A DNA stretch of 64,000 bases, from assembly GCF_019059575.1 (NCBI RefSeq), contig NW_024881539.1, forward strand, positions 806,001 through 870,000. Direction: 5' to 3'. Both the position numbers and the translations under genes were made by a program. Numbering within the stretch: the first letter of the stretch is position 1; each line of letters opens with the position of its first letter. The stretch comes from Amphibalanus amphitrite (taxonomy: Eukaryota; Arthropoda; Thecostraca; Balanomorpha; Balanidae). Shown here piece after piece: positions 11,498 through 30,829 of the stretch. The notes below the pieces were generated by a model. The model saw only the letters and a list, made by a program, of their open reading frames with translations. It was not told the DNA's origin and did not search any database.

Positions 11498-12879
11498 GAT
11501 TTGCTTATGATTTGTAATTTATATCCTTGTCGAAAGAACCAGCTACACCATTGCAACAATACTGATACATAGTTATGTAATCTATGTCCTTGTCAAAGGT
11601 ACCAGCTACACCTTTGCAACACGGACTTATGTTACGCTAGTTAGACGTGTTAGTAGTAACATATACAAAGCTGTTACTTGTTATATAGGTGGCGCCAAAA
11701 ACGTTTCCGGCCGTTTCAATTTGAAAGTTTCAGTTGCGCACCAACCACCGTGCAGTGATGTGGCCTCCTGCGCACTTCCGTGAAAATGGTAGGTGATAAC
11801 AGTGTTCGGTCGTTTTTGTCATTTTTTAATGAAATGTATGACTTTCAACTGATAGTAATGCAGATTGAATCAGAGAAATTTGCTAAATAAGTGTGTGATG
11901 TATGGAAGCAAGCACAATGTGTTCTGCTCCAGGCCATATTGTTCTGCATATGCTATAGGTAATATAGCGATGCTTTCTTTCAGGCTTTCATCAGGAGCGA
12001 AAGCTCCAGCTTGCAAGCAAGGGTCGCTACACTGAAGACAGCAAACTGCAGAAACTCAAGAATTCTAAAAATGAAAAAGCACCTGAATTCCAAGGGGCTA
12101 ATGAATTTGAATGCCCTTTAGATTTGAATGGGTTCGCCCCTTAAAATTCGCGTTCCGCAGACTTAGAAATAACATATTTCCGAATCAAGGCATTCCTCGA
12201 TGTTGCGAGTCCCCAAAACCAGTTATTGCGAGGCAGGGAAGCCAAGCTGACTATCAACTCAAACCTACATGTAAACGTGTGATTCTACAGTGTACTCGAT
12301 AAGTGATGACACTCATTGCCTTTTCGCATGCGTTATTGCCCTTGCCCCTTGGGTCATGAGTGTCATCACCATTGTGTGTGTAATGTGTATGTATCATTTT
12401 AAATACATGACCTACTTTCAGTAATGCTGTTTTGCTGTAACAATGAGACTGCAGAGCGGCGACCTGCGATTTGTGGAGAAAGCTGACGAATACAAGGGAG
12501 GTCTTTGTAAAACGTTACAAACCTGAGACTAGTAGATTGCTTACAAGTACAGGTTTGCTGCACGTAGACATTACTATGCTAACTAAGATTTGCATTGATT
12601 TGACTTAACAAGTACACGGCTCAGCCCTGTTAAATGCAAACATGCGCAGGTCTTTACCTAGTAGCCACATAATTATAACTAGGAAAACAGTCGTTCACAC
12701 AACAATGGCAAAGCAAACTTTGGTAGCTAGTCTAACGAACTACATATGAGAGGGTTGTAAGAAAAACTACCATGACAAACAATAGGCTCGTTCGATGACA
12801 TGGCAAAGGGTGCGGGGATTTGCGCTAAATAATTTTCCTTGTAAAAGTAACAAACGTTTGTTGAAATGAGTTTACAGTG

Positions 12880-13663
12880 GGCCGCAAAGACGCCTGGCAA
12901 AATATCAGACTTATCAGATCAAAACCTTTTGAGTTATATTGCATTTGCATTACATTTTTAACTTCGGTTTGTAACGGTAAGTTTGATCATTGATGGCCGG
13001 CAAGAACTCAAGAACGGGTCAAGCAACCAACAAACGGAAAACAACATGCTAGCTTGCGATGAATCAAAAATTAATATTACCTACTTTTTGAAAATTCCAA
13101 AGAAAAATTTTCATTGTTGGAAAAAACCTTAATCTTTTTTTATTTGCCTCTAATGACTTTTGGGACCAAAATTTTTTCACATGTTTATTTTTTCAAAATA
13201 AAGTTCATGTCATTGCAAATCGACATGCAAAAAATTAGAAAGGTGTCCTTTCTATAAATTCCTCATTTTCCCGCAAACAAAAAGGGTTTCGGAAGGGTTG
13301 ATACGACCCCAGCACGCCATTTCGCTTCTAATAGAGCTAGAGCCTCGCGGAAAAAAAAACGAGCGTGTGTGCCCTTACAAGTTGCAGCAATTGGTACCCG
13401 ATTTTAAGGTCTCAGAATAACCGGTACCTAGCGTCTGAGGTCCGGTCAAGTGACTGAAGTTACGGGTTCGGTTTTTAGTAAATAACTTCGCAAAAAATGG
13501 CCGCAGAGCCGCGATTTTGGCATCATTGTGTTCGCCTAGGTCAGGTGCGTCGAATGGTATACTTTTTGTTAGGGTGAGGTCAACTTAAGTAGTTGACCTC
13601 GGGTCAAGGTCAGGTCAGAGCCCCTTAGGTCACGAAGCTGGGCAAAGGGTATCATATGGCATA
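12880..13663. other. Non-coding spacer with a fragment related to a TTAA element
   Basis: This is AT-rich sequence without a gene. About 13490-13630 resembles the interior of the TTAA element at 62131-63168. Both have a CATTGTGTTC motif, GCGTCGAATG-TATAC, and neighbouring AGGTCA half-sites, here in AGGTCAACTTAAGTAGTTGACCT. It is probably a broken remnant of that family. Nothing recognisable in 12880-13480. Confidence 0.4.
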
Positions 13664-14224
13664 CAGTGACGTACCCAAGGGGGGGGGGCACGGGGGCCAT
13701 GGCCCCCTCCTGAGCGCCGAAGGCGCTCAGGGGGCCCCTCAGGCCCCGGTATATTTTTCAAACACTGGATAAAACGTCTTTTACTAGGAAGAAAAAATGA
13801 TATCAAAGTTTCATTTATGTGCCCCTGGTTACCCGAGGGGCCCCTGATGACCCGATGGGCCCCTGCAGTCATCCGAGGGCCCCCGTTTTCCTGGCCCCTG
13901 GTCGCCTAGGGGGCCCCTGGTAGCCGGGGCCTGGTCGCATGGGGGCCCTGATTGCCTGGGGTCCCTAGTCGCCTAGGGGGCCCTGGTAGCCGGGGGGCCT
14001 GGTCGCATGGGGGCCTCTGGTCGTATGGGGCCCCTGATCGCCTTGGGCCCCTAGTCGCCAAGGGGGCCCCTGGTAGCGGGGGCCTGGTCGCATGGGGCCC
14101 CTGGTTGCCTGGGACCCCTGAGGGCCCTGGTTGCCTGGGCGGCCTGGGGGCCCCCAGGTGACCTAAGGGCCCCTTCGGAAGCAGGTGGCCCCCTCCTGGG
14201 CGAAATCCTGGGTACGCATGCCTG
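13664..14224. mobile_element. hAT-type non-autonomous element, 561 bp, with GC-rich minisatellite
   Basis: The perfect 8-bp direct repeat ATGGCATA (13656-13663 and 14225-14232) flanks a unit starting CAGTGACGTACCCAAGG and ending CCTGGGTACGCATGCCTG. Its imperfect terminal inverted repeats share CGTACCCA. The interior contains GGCCATGGCCCCC palindromes and an irregular tandem array of GGGGCCCCTGGTCGCC-like units from about 13820 to 14160. There is no transposase. The 8-bp duplication supports hAT. Confidence 0.8.
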
Positions 14225-14489
14225 ATGGCATATCATATCTGTCAAAAACATCATATCTGATATGCTCAGATATGATGACATGGAGGCATATCTGTCAAAA
14301 ACAACGCTATAGCCTACGGTGGTGAAGGCCGATATTTTTGCTTTTAGAGACAGTACCTTATCGCCTGAGAACAGCTTACATGTAAATCTAATCGGAAATA
14401 TTTGTAATATCCTTCAGCAATAGGTCAATGAAAACCAACCTACAACCAGTCTCGGGAGACTCGTACCTACCTAAATGTCATGATGTCTT

Positions 14490-14795
14490 TGTTTGTTTGT
14501 TTTGTTGGGTTAGGCCCTTTCGGTCCAATGAGACCATTTCAGAGCCGGGAGGATGATAGGATATAGGGGGAGACATTGGTCTGGGCAGGCACCCTAAAGA
14601 GTCGCCGGGGCTGAGCCCGTCCAGAGGACAGGCCACCCAGCCCCAAGGCACTCACTGCACCCGGCTACGGGGTGCGCTCCCTCGGGAGCAGCGGTGCCGC
14701 TCCAAGGGAGCAGCCCGCATGAGATAAAGTTGCCTGTCCAGCCCGGAGTGGGGTTGCGGCGTGGAGGAGAAGGATTTCAGTATCCTGCGGATAGA
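14490..14795 (+). repeat. Old dispersed SINE-like repeat, copy A
   Basis: This shares a collinear series of motifs with the reverse complement of 20770-21005. They are GTTTGTTT, AATGAGACCATTTCAGAGC, GACATTGGTCTG, GGCTGAGCCC, CAGGCCACCCA, CACTGCACCCGGCTAC and AAGTTGCCTGTCCA. The copies are diverged, perhaps 70% alike by eye, and have no inverted termini. A short interspersed retroelement is likely. No tRNA-like head was recognised. Confidence 0.55.
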
Positions 14796-15029
14796 AGCAC
14801 GGAACAGGTGTCATGATGTCAGGATTGACTTGCCTTTATATCCACAGTAACTATCGGCTAATCTTGTAACTAGCGCGTTCATTGCATATGTCATTTCGTA
14901 GCCGTCCTAGTTGACTATATCGGGCGGTAAAAAGAAAAAAAGTGCAATTATGTTTTTCCTTATCTTATGCGCTGATAAACAGTGTTCGGTCAATACTGGG
15001 ACACCCTGTATTCCTGCTGTTCGTTCTTA

Positions 15030-15037
15030 TGACGTCA
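15030..15037. promoter_or_regulatory. Full CRE palindrome upstream of ETFA
   Basis: TGACGTCA, the consensus CREB/ATF site, lies about 160 bp before the ETFA start codon, in the position expected of a proximal promoter. Just upstream (14981-15012) are a CAGTGTTCGGTC motif and a GGACACCCTGTA stretch resembling a mariner end. Function is inferred from position only. Confidence 0.45.
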
Positions 15038-15195
15038 TTTTATTCGTTCTGGCTTCGTGTTATGTAAAGGTGTAGTTGATTTCAAAAACCTTGGTGCGTA
15101 TTTTTCTTTTGAGCCTCGGTCGTCTCGTTTTGTGTTTTGCGCTGTCGAGATATAGTGCATTTCTCGCTCATATTTCTTTACCATTTTATCTTAAA

Positions 15196-23809
<8,614 letters not shown>

Positions 23810-25900
23810 AATAACACACGCGAGGACTGGTTGGTATCGTATAACGATCGTCAGTGCGCCTAACGGGAGGGGAATCATGACCCGCGTACTCGCTTCCGTG
23901 TGACACTGTGCGGGACGGCCGAACAGCAGTGTGTTCGGTCGGACTACCGTGCGGTCCCTCGGTGAAAGTCGTGGGGAACGGCGCAGCCCCGGGGAAGGCT
24001 TGTGCCAGAGCAATGCAATAGGGCCGTCTAGTGTTGATACGGAGTTTTACAGAACGCGGGCTACTCATAAAGGCGGTAATTATATAAGAGTGGTGATATA
24101 CCTCTGTAAAGTCTGTATGTTACGACTCTGGCCGTAGTGTAAATACATGTACAGGTCAGTGCCGAACTTTGGTTTGACTATAGGTATGGTAGTCGTGGAA
24201 TGGGAGGGAGTCATAACCCGCGTATCCATTAAGTCCATTAACCATCTCATCCATTACGGCAATCATCAGAAGGCTGATCGCACTGCTATGCTGTATGTGT
24301 AATTTTCTTGCATGATTATTTGATCGGGGTCAAATTATTGTCGAGCTGATGCATGGTTCACGATGAAAAAGTGACTTTAAAACCATGTTCGATCGCCTGG
24401 CGGTTGAGATAGACATGTGGGGAAATAAGCCTGTCTGCCCCACTTCACTCAATCATTTATTTCAAAAAGACGCCTGGAAATTCCTAAACTTGTGAAACTT
24501 CAAAGCTTGAAGCAGTGGGATTCACTTTCATTGTCTCTAAGTCCGTACTTATCCAATGGGTCGCAGACCATCAGTGGTTGCTTATGCTTTGTTGTCTGAA
24601 CGCTGGTGGCACCCGGCACCGGTGGCACTACTGTGCTCACTGCCGCCTGGCGTCATTAAAGTGAAACACCCGTTCGCCTATTGCCCGCTAGATATTTCGC
24701 TTAGGCTTGGGTTGTACCGAAACCTTCGCATTTTAGCACTTTTGTTTTCATAAAAAGTGTTGAACAAAGTCAGCCGACTGTTGAATATCTGGTGGCCTAA
24801 AGGACAAAAAAACTACATGATAAACCTGTCATTATCGCGACATGAGATGGAAATAAATAGCACAAAAGTGGCGTTATTTTTTGGCTCTGCCGATATTCGC
24901 CGAGTGTTTGCCGAGCGAAATAGTTAATAGCCATATTTCACCGTAGTGCATGAGGTTTGCTTGTTATTTATTATTATTTGTTTTTATAACAACGATATCC
25001 TCGAATCGATAAGCGCCGAGTGTCCGTGTTTCGGACGTGGCGTGATTTGTGGTCACTGATTACCTGAAGCATGCCTACTGTAGAAAAATGACTTCACCAA
25101 TCATTTTGATCATGCCGAGATACCATACAATGGCTCGCTGTTTGCTATGATTGTTAGCTATTGTGACATAGTATGAGAGTACACGGTGTACACTGGACAG
25201 AAGGGACAGTCTTCGACTCTTCAAGACACATATGTATTCCTGCGTTCAGCTTTATGAACTTTGGAGAAATAGTTTTGGTGAGTAGTCATGTTGACAAATG
25301 ACAAAATGGTGTGAATTAATTTGTGTCATAGGTTAATTTTTGATGGAAATAACCTGGAATGAGCCATATCTGTACACAGTGTCAGTAAATTAGATCGACT
25401 GCCATATTTCAAATGCGTCGACATAGACCATAAACATGGAACAAAAGGCCAGTCAGAACGATGGGCAACACGTGTTGTGAGTGTTTGTTGTTCAGTGAAG
25501 GCCCTATCCTTATCCGCTTCTAGTAGACTGGATTGTGAACCAATAACTTTCGTGTAGGATTTCAGGGTATGCTATCTCCATGGGACAATATGAGAGCTCG
25601 TGCAGATTGGCATTTGTGGTTGGCTAGAAAGCTTGGAACGTTTGATAATTCTCTGCCAACGTGTTGAATGATCAATTACTTCACTCTTTCGTCGTTTTTG
25701 GAGTGTCGTATTATGATGAACTAGTTACCGAACCCACGTAATATAATCGTAGGTCCTGACGATTGCAGTAGCGAACAATGCACTTAGTTTATTCATTACT
25801 GCATTCAACTCTTTATGTTGGCTCATATGAACAGCTCTGACTTATAGCTAGAGCAGCATTGTGAATGATCTGCCGACGAGAACAGGCCAAATCCCCGATC
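23810..25900. other. ETFA 3' flank, no gene seen
   Basis: The untranslated region of ETFA must start here. An AATAAA hexamer at 24852-24857, about 1 kb after the stop, is a candidate polyadenylation signal. The rest is mixed-composition intergenic sequence in which I recognise no gene. Confidence 0.4.
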
Positions 25901-25959
25901 AGAGCGGCCGACACCATATGTGCAGTGTTCGGTCCGACTCTGCCACAATAAGCCAGATG

Positions 25960-27200
25960 GGGGCTGGGCGCGGCTCCAACAATAATACCTCGCCCGGCTA
26001 TGAATATTGATTGGAGGGACAGCGTGGCCGCGGCGCCGCGCCGTAATGACTGTGAGAACGGAGCAGTGCGTGCTGCTCGCGCACGTGCGGCCCACACCCC
26101 GCCGCGCCGGGCAGCTCGTCAAATCACGGCGCCGTTTAGTCACGGATACACACGGTTGTGGAGAGCCGAGGTAGTAACCGGGACGGCCAGACACTCGTCG
26201 ATTTTGGAGAGAGAGAAAGGCTTTATCACTTCGTTCGTATGTTTTCCTTGGGAAGACCGTTCAACGCCATTTTTGCACAAACTTATTCAGAAAACAATCA
26301 AAGCCCGAACATTCATTCTTCAGTCACACTCTTCAATCCACGGGCCCGTCCACGGCTGCCCACTGTCCAGCATGTCCAGTCTCACTTCAGTCAGCGGCTG
26401 CAGAGTGTGATAAACATCCGCCGTCACCGCGTCAACTCCGAACATAAAAGATGCTTAGATCGCATCGCATCCCACCATCCTCGATCGTCATGGTGGGATC
26501 GTCACCGTCATCGATCGCATCCCACCGACACTGTCCGTGGTGTCCTGCTGTGGTGTCCTGCCCCTGACAGCCTCACGGCCCGGATGGATAATTTCCCTTG
26601 ACACTGACAACCTTCGGAGTTCGGTGTTTGTTCCTTCTCCGACCCGGATAAAATATAGCGCACAGGCACAGCCTTCGTTGCCCTTTCCCTCCCTCCCCCC
26701 GCATAGATCACTGGTGTCCTCCCCCCCCCCCCCACACACGGATAGATCCCAGCCCACTGACACAGCCCGGGCCCTCCCTCCTCCGCCCCTCCCCCGCAAC
26801 CCACCATATCCCACAGACACAGCCCATGGAGCCCTGTCTCCCCCCGGATAGATCACAGCCCACTGACGCGACCCGCGGTGCCGCGTCACACCTGTCAGTC
26901 TGCTCAGCGCCGATCCGTCGGCACCGACGCGCCGAGCCCGTCGGTACCGACGCGCCGCCGTCGGTGCCGTCGCGCTGCCGTCGATGCCGACGCGCCGCCG
27001 TCGGTGCCGTCGGTCGGCTCGGTCGGAGGCTGGGAACCGTCAGCTGAGCGGCCGGCCGGCGGCGGGGAGCGCCCTCTCACTCACAGAGCCGTGATTCAGC
27101 GGCGGTGTCCTGAACAAACAGCTCGCCGAGTGGCCGCCGGGCTGAATCGGAGCCGTCCCCGGCTGATTGTGCCCGCGCCGTGATAATGGCTACCAGGAGC
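25960..27200. other. GC-rich intergenic block with minisatellites
   Basis: The GC content and CpG frequency are clearly higher than in the flanks. It contains loosely repeated GGATAGATCACAGCCCACTG-like units around 26700-26870, and a 21-bp CG-rich array at about 26915-27020 (listed separately). The many overlapping open frames are expected from GC richness and show no conserved protein. It could be a CpG island of an upstream non-coding exon, but nothing proves that. Confidence 0.35.
26915..27022. repeat. 21-bp palindrome-rich GC minisatellite
   Basis: About five imperfect copies of a unit like GTCGGTGCCGACGCGCCGCC occur. Each is built on the palindrome GTCGGYRCCGAC or a decayed form of it. 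The array is dense in CpG. Confidence 0.75.
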
Positions 27201-27242
27201 CCCGCGGCGCACCCGGGGGTGACGCCAGAGGTGTCCGAGTGC

Positions 27243-27292
27243 GCTGGAGTGGAGAGTGGAGTGGAGTGGATGGAGTGGAGTGGAGTGGAAGG
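27243..27292 (+). repeat. (GGAGT)n pentamer repeat
   Basis: There is a short run of GGAGT/TGGAG pentamers with a few irregular units. Confidence 0.85.
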
Positions 27293-27299
27293 GCAGGCC

Positions 27300-29513
27300 G
27301 GGCAGCGTCCACGCCGATCATGAATACACCTGACGGATGGGGGAACATGAACATTGACCATGCATAGGACGGACCCGTAACCGTTGTCCGTTTAAATGAA
27401 GAGAACTGCTAGTATCTTGCCGTGATTAGTTTACTGGCGACGTAAATACTGGAGCATAGAAGTATCGCACGTAAAACGCTCCACATGGGTTTTCCGTAAT
27501 TGGATGACGGAAGGGTTGAAATAAAATTAACCCGGACAGTTTCTCACGCTTATTTAGTTGCCCTAACACCATTACCCATTTTATGACACTACCTAAGCTT
27601 ATACTTAGGCGAGTGTTGATTGATTGACTATCTATCGGTGTCCTTTTTTAAGTCCCGTCTGAACTCAAGTGCTCAGTGTCACACTCTTTTGGTGCGTCGC
27701 ATTGCATACCTTCTAAAACTGAAGCTAAATAGAACGGAGCGCGTCTTACCTTGTGCGTTTTTCTTGCGTTTGTGTGCAGGTGCACAAACAAGCTGTCTCC
27801 TCGTGTGTCACCTCCTTCGGCACCCTGGGGCTGTCAATTAGCATCCTGCTGTGACAGCTCAGAGTTGGGTGGGGACATGGAGGCGACCCAGGCAGGGTCA
27901 CGGAGGTGAGGGTGCACCTGGGGTGGGGGTACGGAGGTGGGCTTCATCCCGTGGGTATGGGAGGGCGGGCTGAGGTGAAGACGGCAAGCGGGCTTCTGTC
28001 GCTCTGCCTGAGTGCCGTTACTCGTATGCTCAACCGGACTGGGTGTGTGCAGGGAGGCTTTATAGCACGTGCGAGCAAATGTAATTTCAGGACCTTCATC
28101 TCCAAGTCCATCTGTTGGAGTTTTTTTTTTTTTTTTTGCCAACTTCATACCTACAAATCGTGAAATCACGGGCTGCAGTTGTAGGCTTGTTATACCTACC
28201 CTCGAAAGAAGGTGAAAATAATGGTCACGGCTTTAAATCTGGAAAATGATTTAATCATTTTTGGGAGTAGGTATGCATGATACATTTGTTAAAGATTATC
28301 AATACCTATTATTTTCCTAGTTATTGAATAGTGCATTGATTCGGACGTAATTTCGGAAACTTTGAAATGTTCGATAGTTTTTTCTTCAACGAAACATTGC
28401 TTTGAAAAAGGCATTTCAAAGTGAATACAAATATTGCAGTTGAACAAATGGTAGCAATAACATAGCTTAGGATGTTAACAACAGTAGGTATGCAATTTGA
28501 TTATACTATGTGCCTATAGCTTTCCCTGATCAGTCTAGTCTAGAAGCGCTTACAGATCCAGTCAACCCTTTTCCGAATATTCAACCCTTACAGATAGCCG
28601 AGTCATGCATCGCCTCATTTTCTGAACGCCGATCGACCGTCGACATTCACAGATCTACCTGGTCCTTTGTCGCATGGTCCAGTTGCTCTCGACCCGAGTG
28701 CCGTGCTGACTGACACGTGTCACACTGTCCCCCGTCCACCCCCGCTGGGCGCCGGCCGTCCGGCCGCGGCCGCCGCACAATGGGCCTGGGACGCCCCTGT
28801 CGACCGCGCCACTCCTATTGTCCGACAGGGCGGCGTCTGCCGGCTGGCCGTCCGTCCGTCACCCTTCCCTTTCCGGAACGGTAGGCGGGACGCGCGGCCG
28901 GTCGCTGCCGGACGCCCCCGCAGGACAGGAAGGGACCGTGCCGGCTGACACGCCAACAGGGCCACCGATAGAAACATAATCGCTGTTTGGCATCTCTATA
29001 AATACCTGACGTTCTTGGATTGACTGCACCACAATGCGCTGTTGGTCGACTGGCCGGGCGGTGGGGGCCGGGGGAGGGGGCGGAGGAAGGGTATTATCTG
29101 CGGACGCGGTTGGACAGCAGCGCGGAGGGCAGAGTTAATCTGGGTCTGACCTGGCAGCCCGTCAATGCTGCATGTGTGTGCCGAGTGACAGCTGCCGCGA
29201 ATAACATGACTCGGGGAGACGTGTTCGTCCCTGGCCTCCCACGCACTGTGGCCTGCTGACGCAGGCGGAGGGGCTGGATGATCTGCCGTCGGTCGTCCGT
29301 GGTCGCTCGTCTCCTGTTTACCGTACAGAGATGACCGATCCGGTCTGCCCTGTTCAGCCGAGCAGAGCTATCGGTTTGTGCGCTGCTATCATGCACAGAG
29401 TCGACTGCTGGTCTGCCACCTGCCAGCGATCAGCTCTTTCGATGTGTGCAAAACAATACTGCATCTGTGAAAAGCACCCTCCAGATCATAGCTGTTCTTA
29501 GATTATTTATTGG
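27300..29513. other. Intergenic sequence, GC-rich island at 28690-28960
   Basis: I recognise no coding sequence. The CpG-rich patch at 28690-28960 is followed by CTCTATAAATACC at 28991-29003, a TATA-like string. There is no supporting evidence for a transcript. A T15 run sits near 28121-28136. Confidence 0.35.
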
Positions 29514-30407
29514 TTAACCCTATTAGTGGCAGGGGGGGGGGGGGGTTGTTTTTATCCACCCCTCAAGTTTTTCGGGAATATCTCCAAAACCGCTGAAGCT
29601 ACGATGCTGAAATTTTCTGACTTTTCCTAAAACTAAATTGGGCACATTCCCTGAAAATTTCAAGTTCATAACTTTACCAAGGGCGGCTCCAGAGCACTGG
29701 GAATTGGGGGGTCCTATTCGTGAAGCGAGTCATATGGGCGAAGATCACGATGCTGCACCAGTTTTACGAACAGTGAATGAAAGGTATCATGTGATAACAT
29801 ATACAGTTATTGTGCATCCTCTTTTGACACGTTTTTGCTATAATAGGCGGATCCAGGCGTCCAAAAAGGGGGGTTATGTTTTACCTCCCAACATAGGTGC
29901 CCTGACACCGCCTATGCATGACCAATACAATTGTAGTCGTTCTCTCATAAGAAAATTGTAACAAAACAAGACCATTACCACCCTTTTTAGAAACAGTACC
30001 AACAAAAACCTTATTTACTATACTTTTTGTGTACCCCCAATCTCAATGATCTGTATCCGCCTATGATTTTTGAAAATGCATATTTTTAGGATCCATGTGA
30101 ATTCCTGGTTCATTCTCTATCGATCGGCAAAAGTTGCGTTAAGATTGGTTCAGAAACCTGGCCGTGATAAACAGTCTAAAATGTATCTGCAATTTGCCCG
30201 TTTTTACCCCCCTCTACCCCCCCCCCCCTATTGACATTTTTTAATTTTTATTTTTTAGAAATGTAGATCACGTTGAGCGCAATCGAATGCCGTTTGAATT
30301 TTGAAAATCGGCCGTTAGATCTCGAGATATCAAGGGGGGGTCGTAAACAGCCCCCCCCCCCTGCCACTAATAGGGGGTAGCCAGGAGCCTGCCACTAATA
30401 GGGTTAA
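29514..30407 (+). mobile_element. TTAA-flanked element with poly-G hairpins (terminal motif CCCTATTAGTGGCAGG)
   Basis: TTAA at 29514-29517 and 30404-30407 bracket 16-bp perfect inverted ends, CCCTATTAGTGGCAGG and CCTGCCACTAATAGGG. Inside each end is a G or C homopolymer: G14 near 29533 and a GGGGGGG...CCCCCCCCCCC hairpin near 30335-30361. At the right end only, the terminal motif occurs twice, separated by about 11 bp. TTAA plus CCC termini suggests a non-autonomous piggyBac-type element. It carries a smaller nested repeat at 29844-30063. Confidence 0.75.
29844..30063. mobile_element. Small nested MITE with TAGGCGGAT(C/A)CAG ends
   Basis: Left end TAGGCGGATCCAG and right end CTGTATCCGCCTA are 13-bp inverted repeats with one mismatch, bounding about 220 bp within the larger TTAA element. 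The terminal motif resembles that of the element at 59762-60124 (GGCGGATCCAG). No target duplication could be assigned. Confidence 0.45.
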
Positions 30408-30639
30408 TAAACTTGCTTTCTTCCAATTTGAATACTCGCAGTGCCTGGCGACATAAGTGCAATACCGGCGGAACGCCTTCAATTAAAGGGGGGGGGGGAC
30501 ACTGCCGACTTTAGTCCCATTCTTTCCATGCAACGCCCATAGGACTAATGTTAAAATGACAAAACTGAGGAGGGGGGACGGTGCCCAGGTGCCCCCTCCC
30601 TGTTCCACCGCCTATGCATAAGTGGCTAAACTGGTGGGT

Positions 30640-30822
30640 TTGACGTCTCCCATAGCGCAGGGAGACGTCATTACGGCTAATATAGCGCCATCACCACGGC
30701 TACCATAGAGCGCACTTCGACGTCATTGCTTCTACCATAGAGCGCACCCGGACGTCATTGCGTCTGCCATAGCGCAGTCAGACGTCACCGTGACTAGCCT
30801 GGCGCATTCAGACGTCATGCCG
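30640..30822. repeat. Tandem array carrying GACGTCA sites
   Basis: There are about five imperfect units of 36-40 bp built on GACGTCATTGCGTCTACC and ATAGAGCGCACC. Each unit contains GACGTC, usually GACGTCA, the core of a CRE/ATF site. It lies about 2.8 kb upstream of the probable Islet first coding exon. Confidence 0.75.
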
Positions 30823-30829
30823 AGCGGTA

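Larger units (their letters stand above)
9040..12879 (+). mobile_element. 1.6-kb unclassified DNA element, copy 4, split by a LINE
   Basis: The left end CACTGTAAACTC is at 9040 and the right end GAGTTTACAGTG at 12879. The element sequence runs from 9040 to 9269, is interrupted by the LINE at 9270-11497, and resumes at 11498. Removing the insert gives about 1.6 kb, matching copies 1 and 3. The split point (CATAGATTT / GATTTGCTTATG) can be confirmed from the uninterrupted copies at 4495-4515 and 7640-7660. Confidence 0.82.

Noticed and set aside
26488..26889. 133-codon Gly/Arg-rich minus-strand frame
   Set aside because: It lies over poly-C runs and loosely repeated GGATAGATC units. It is low-complexity with no family resemblance.
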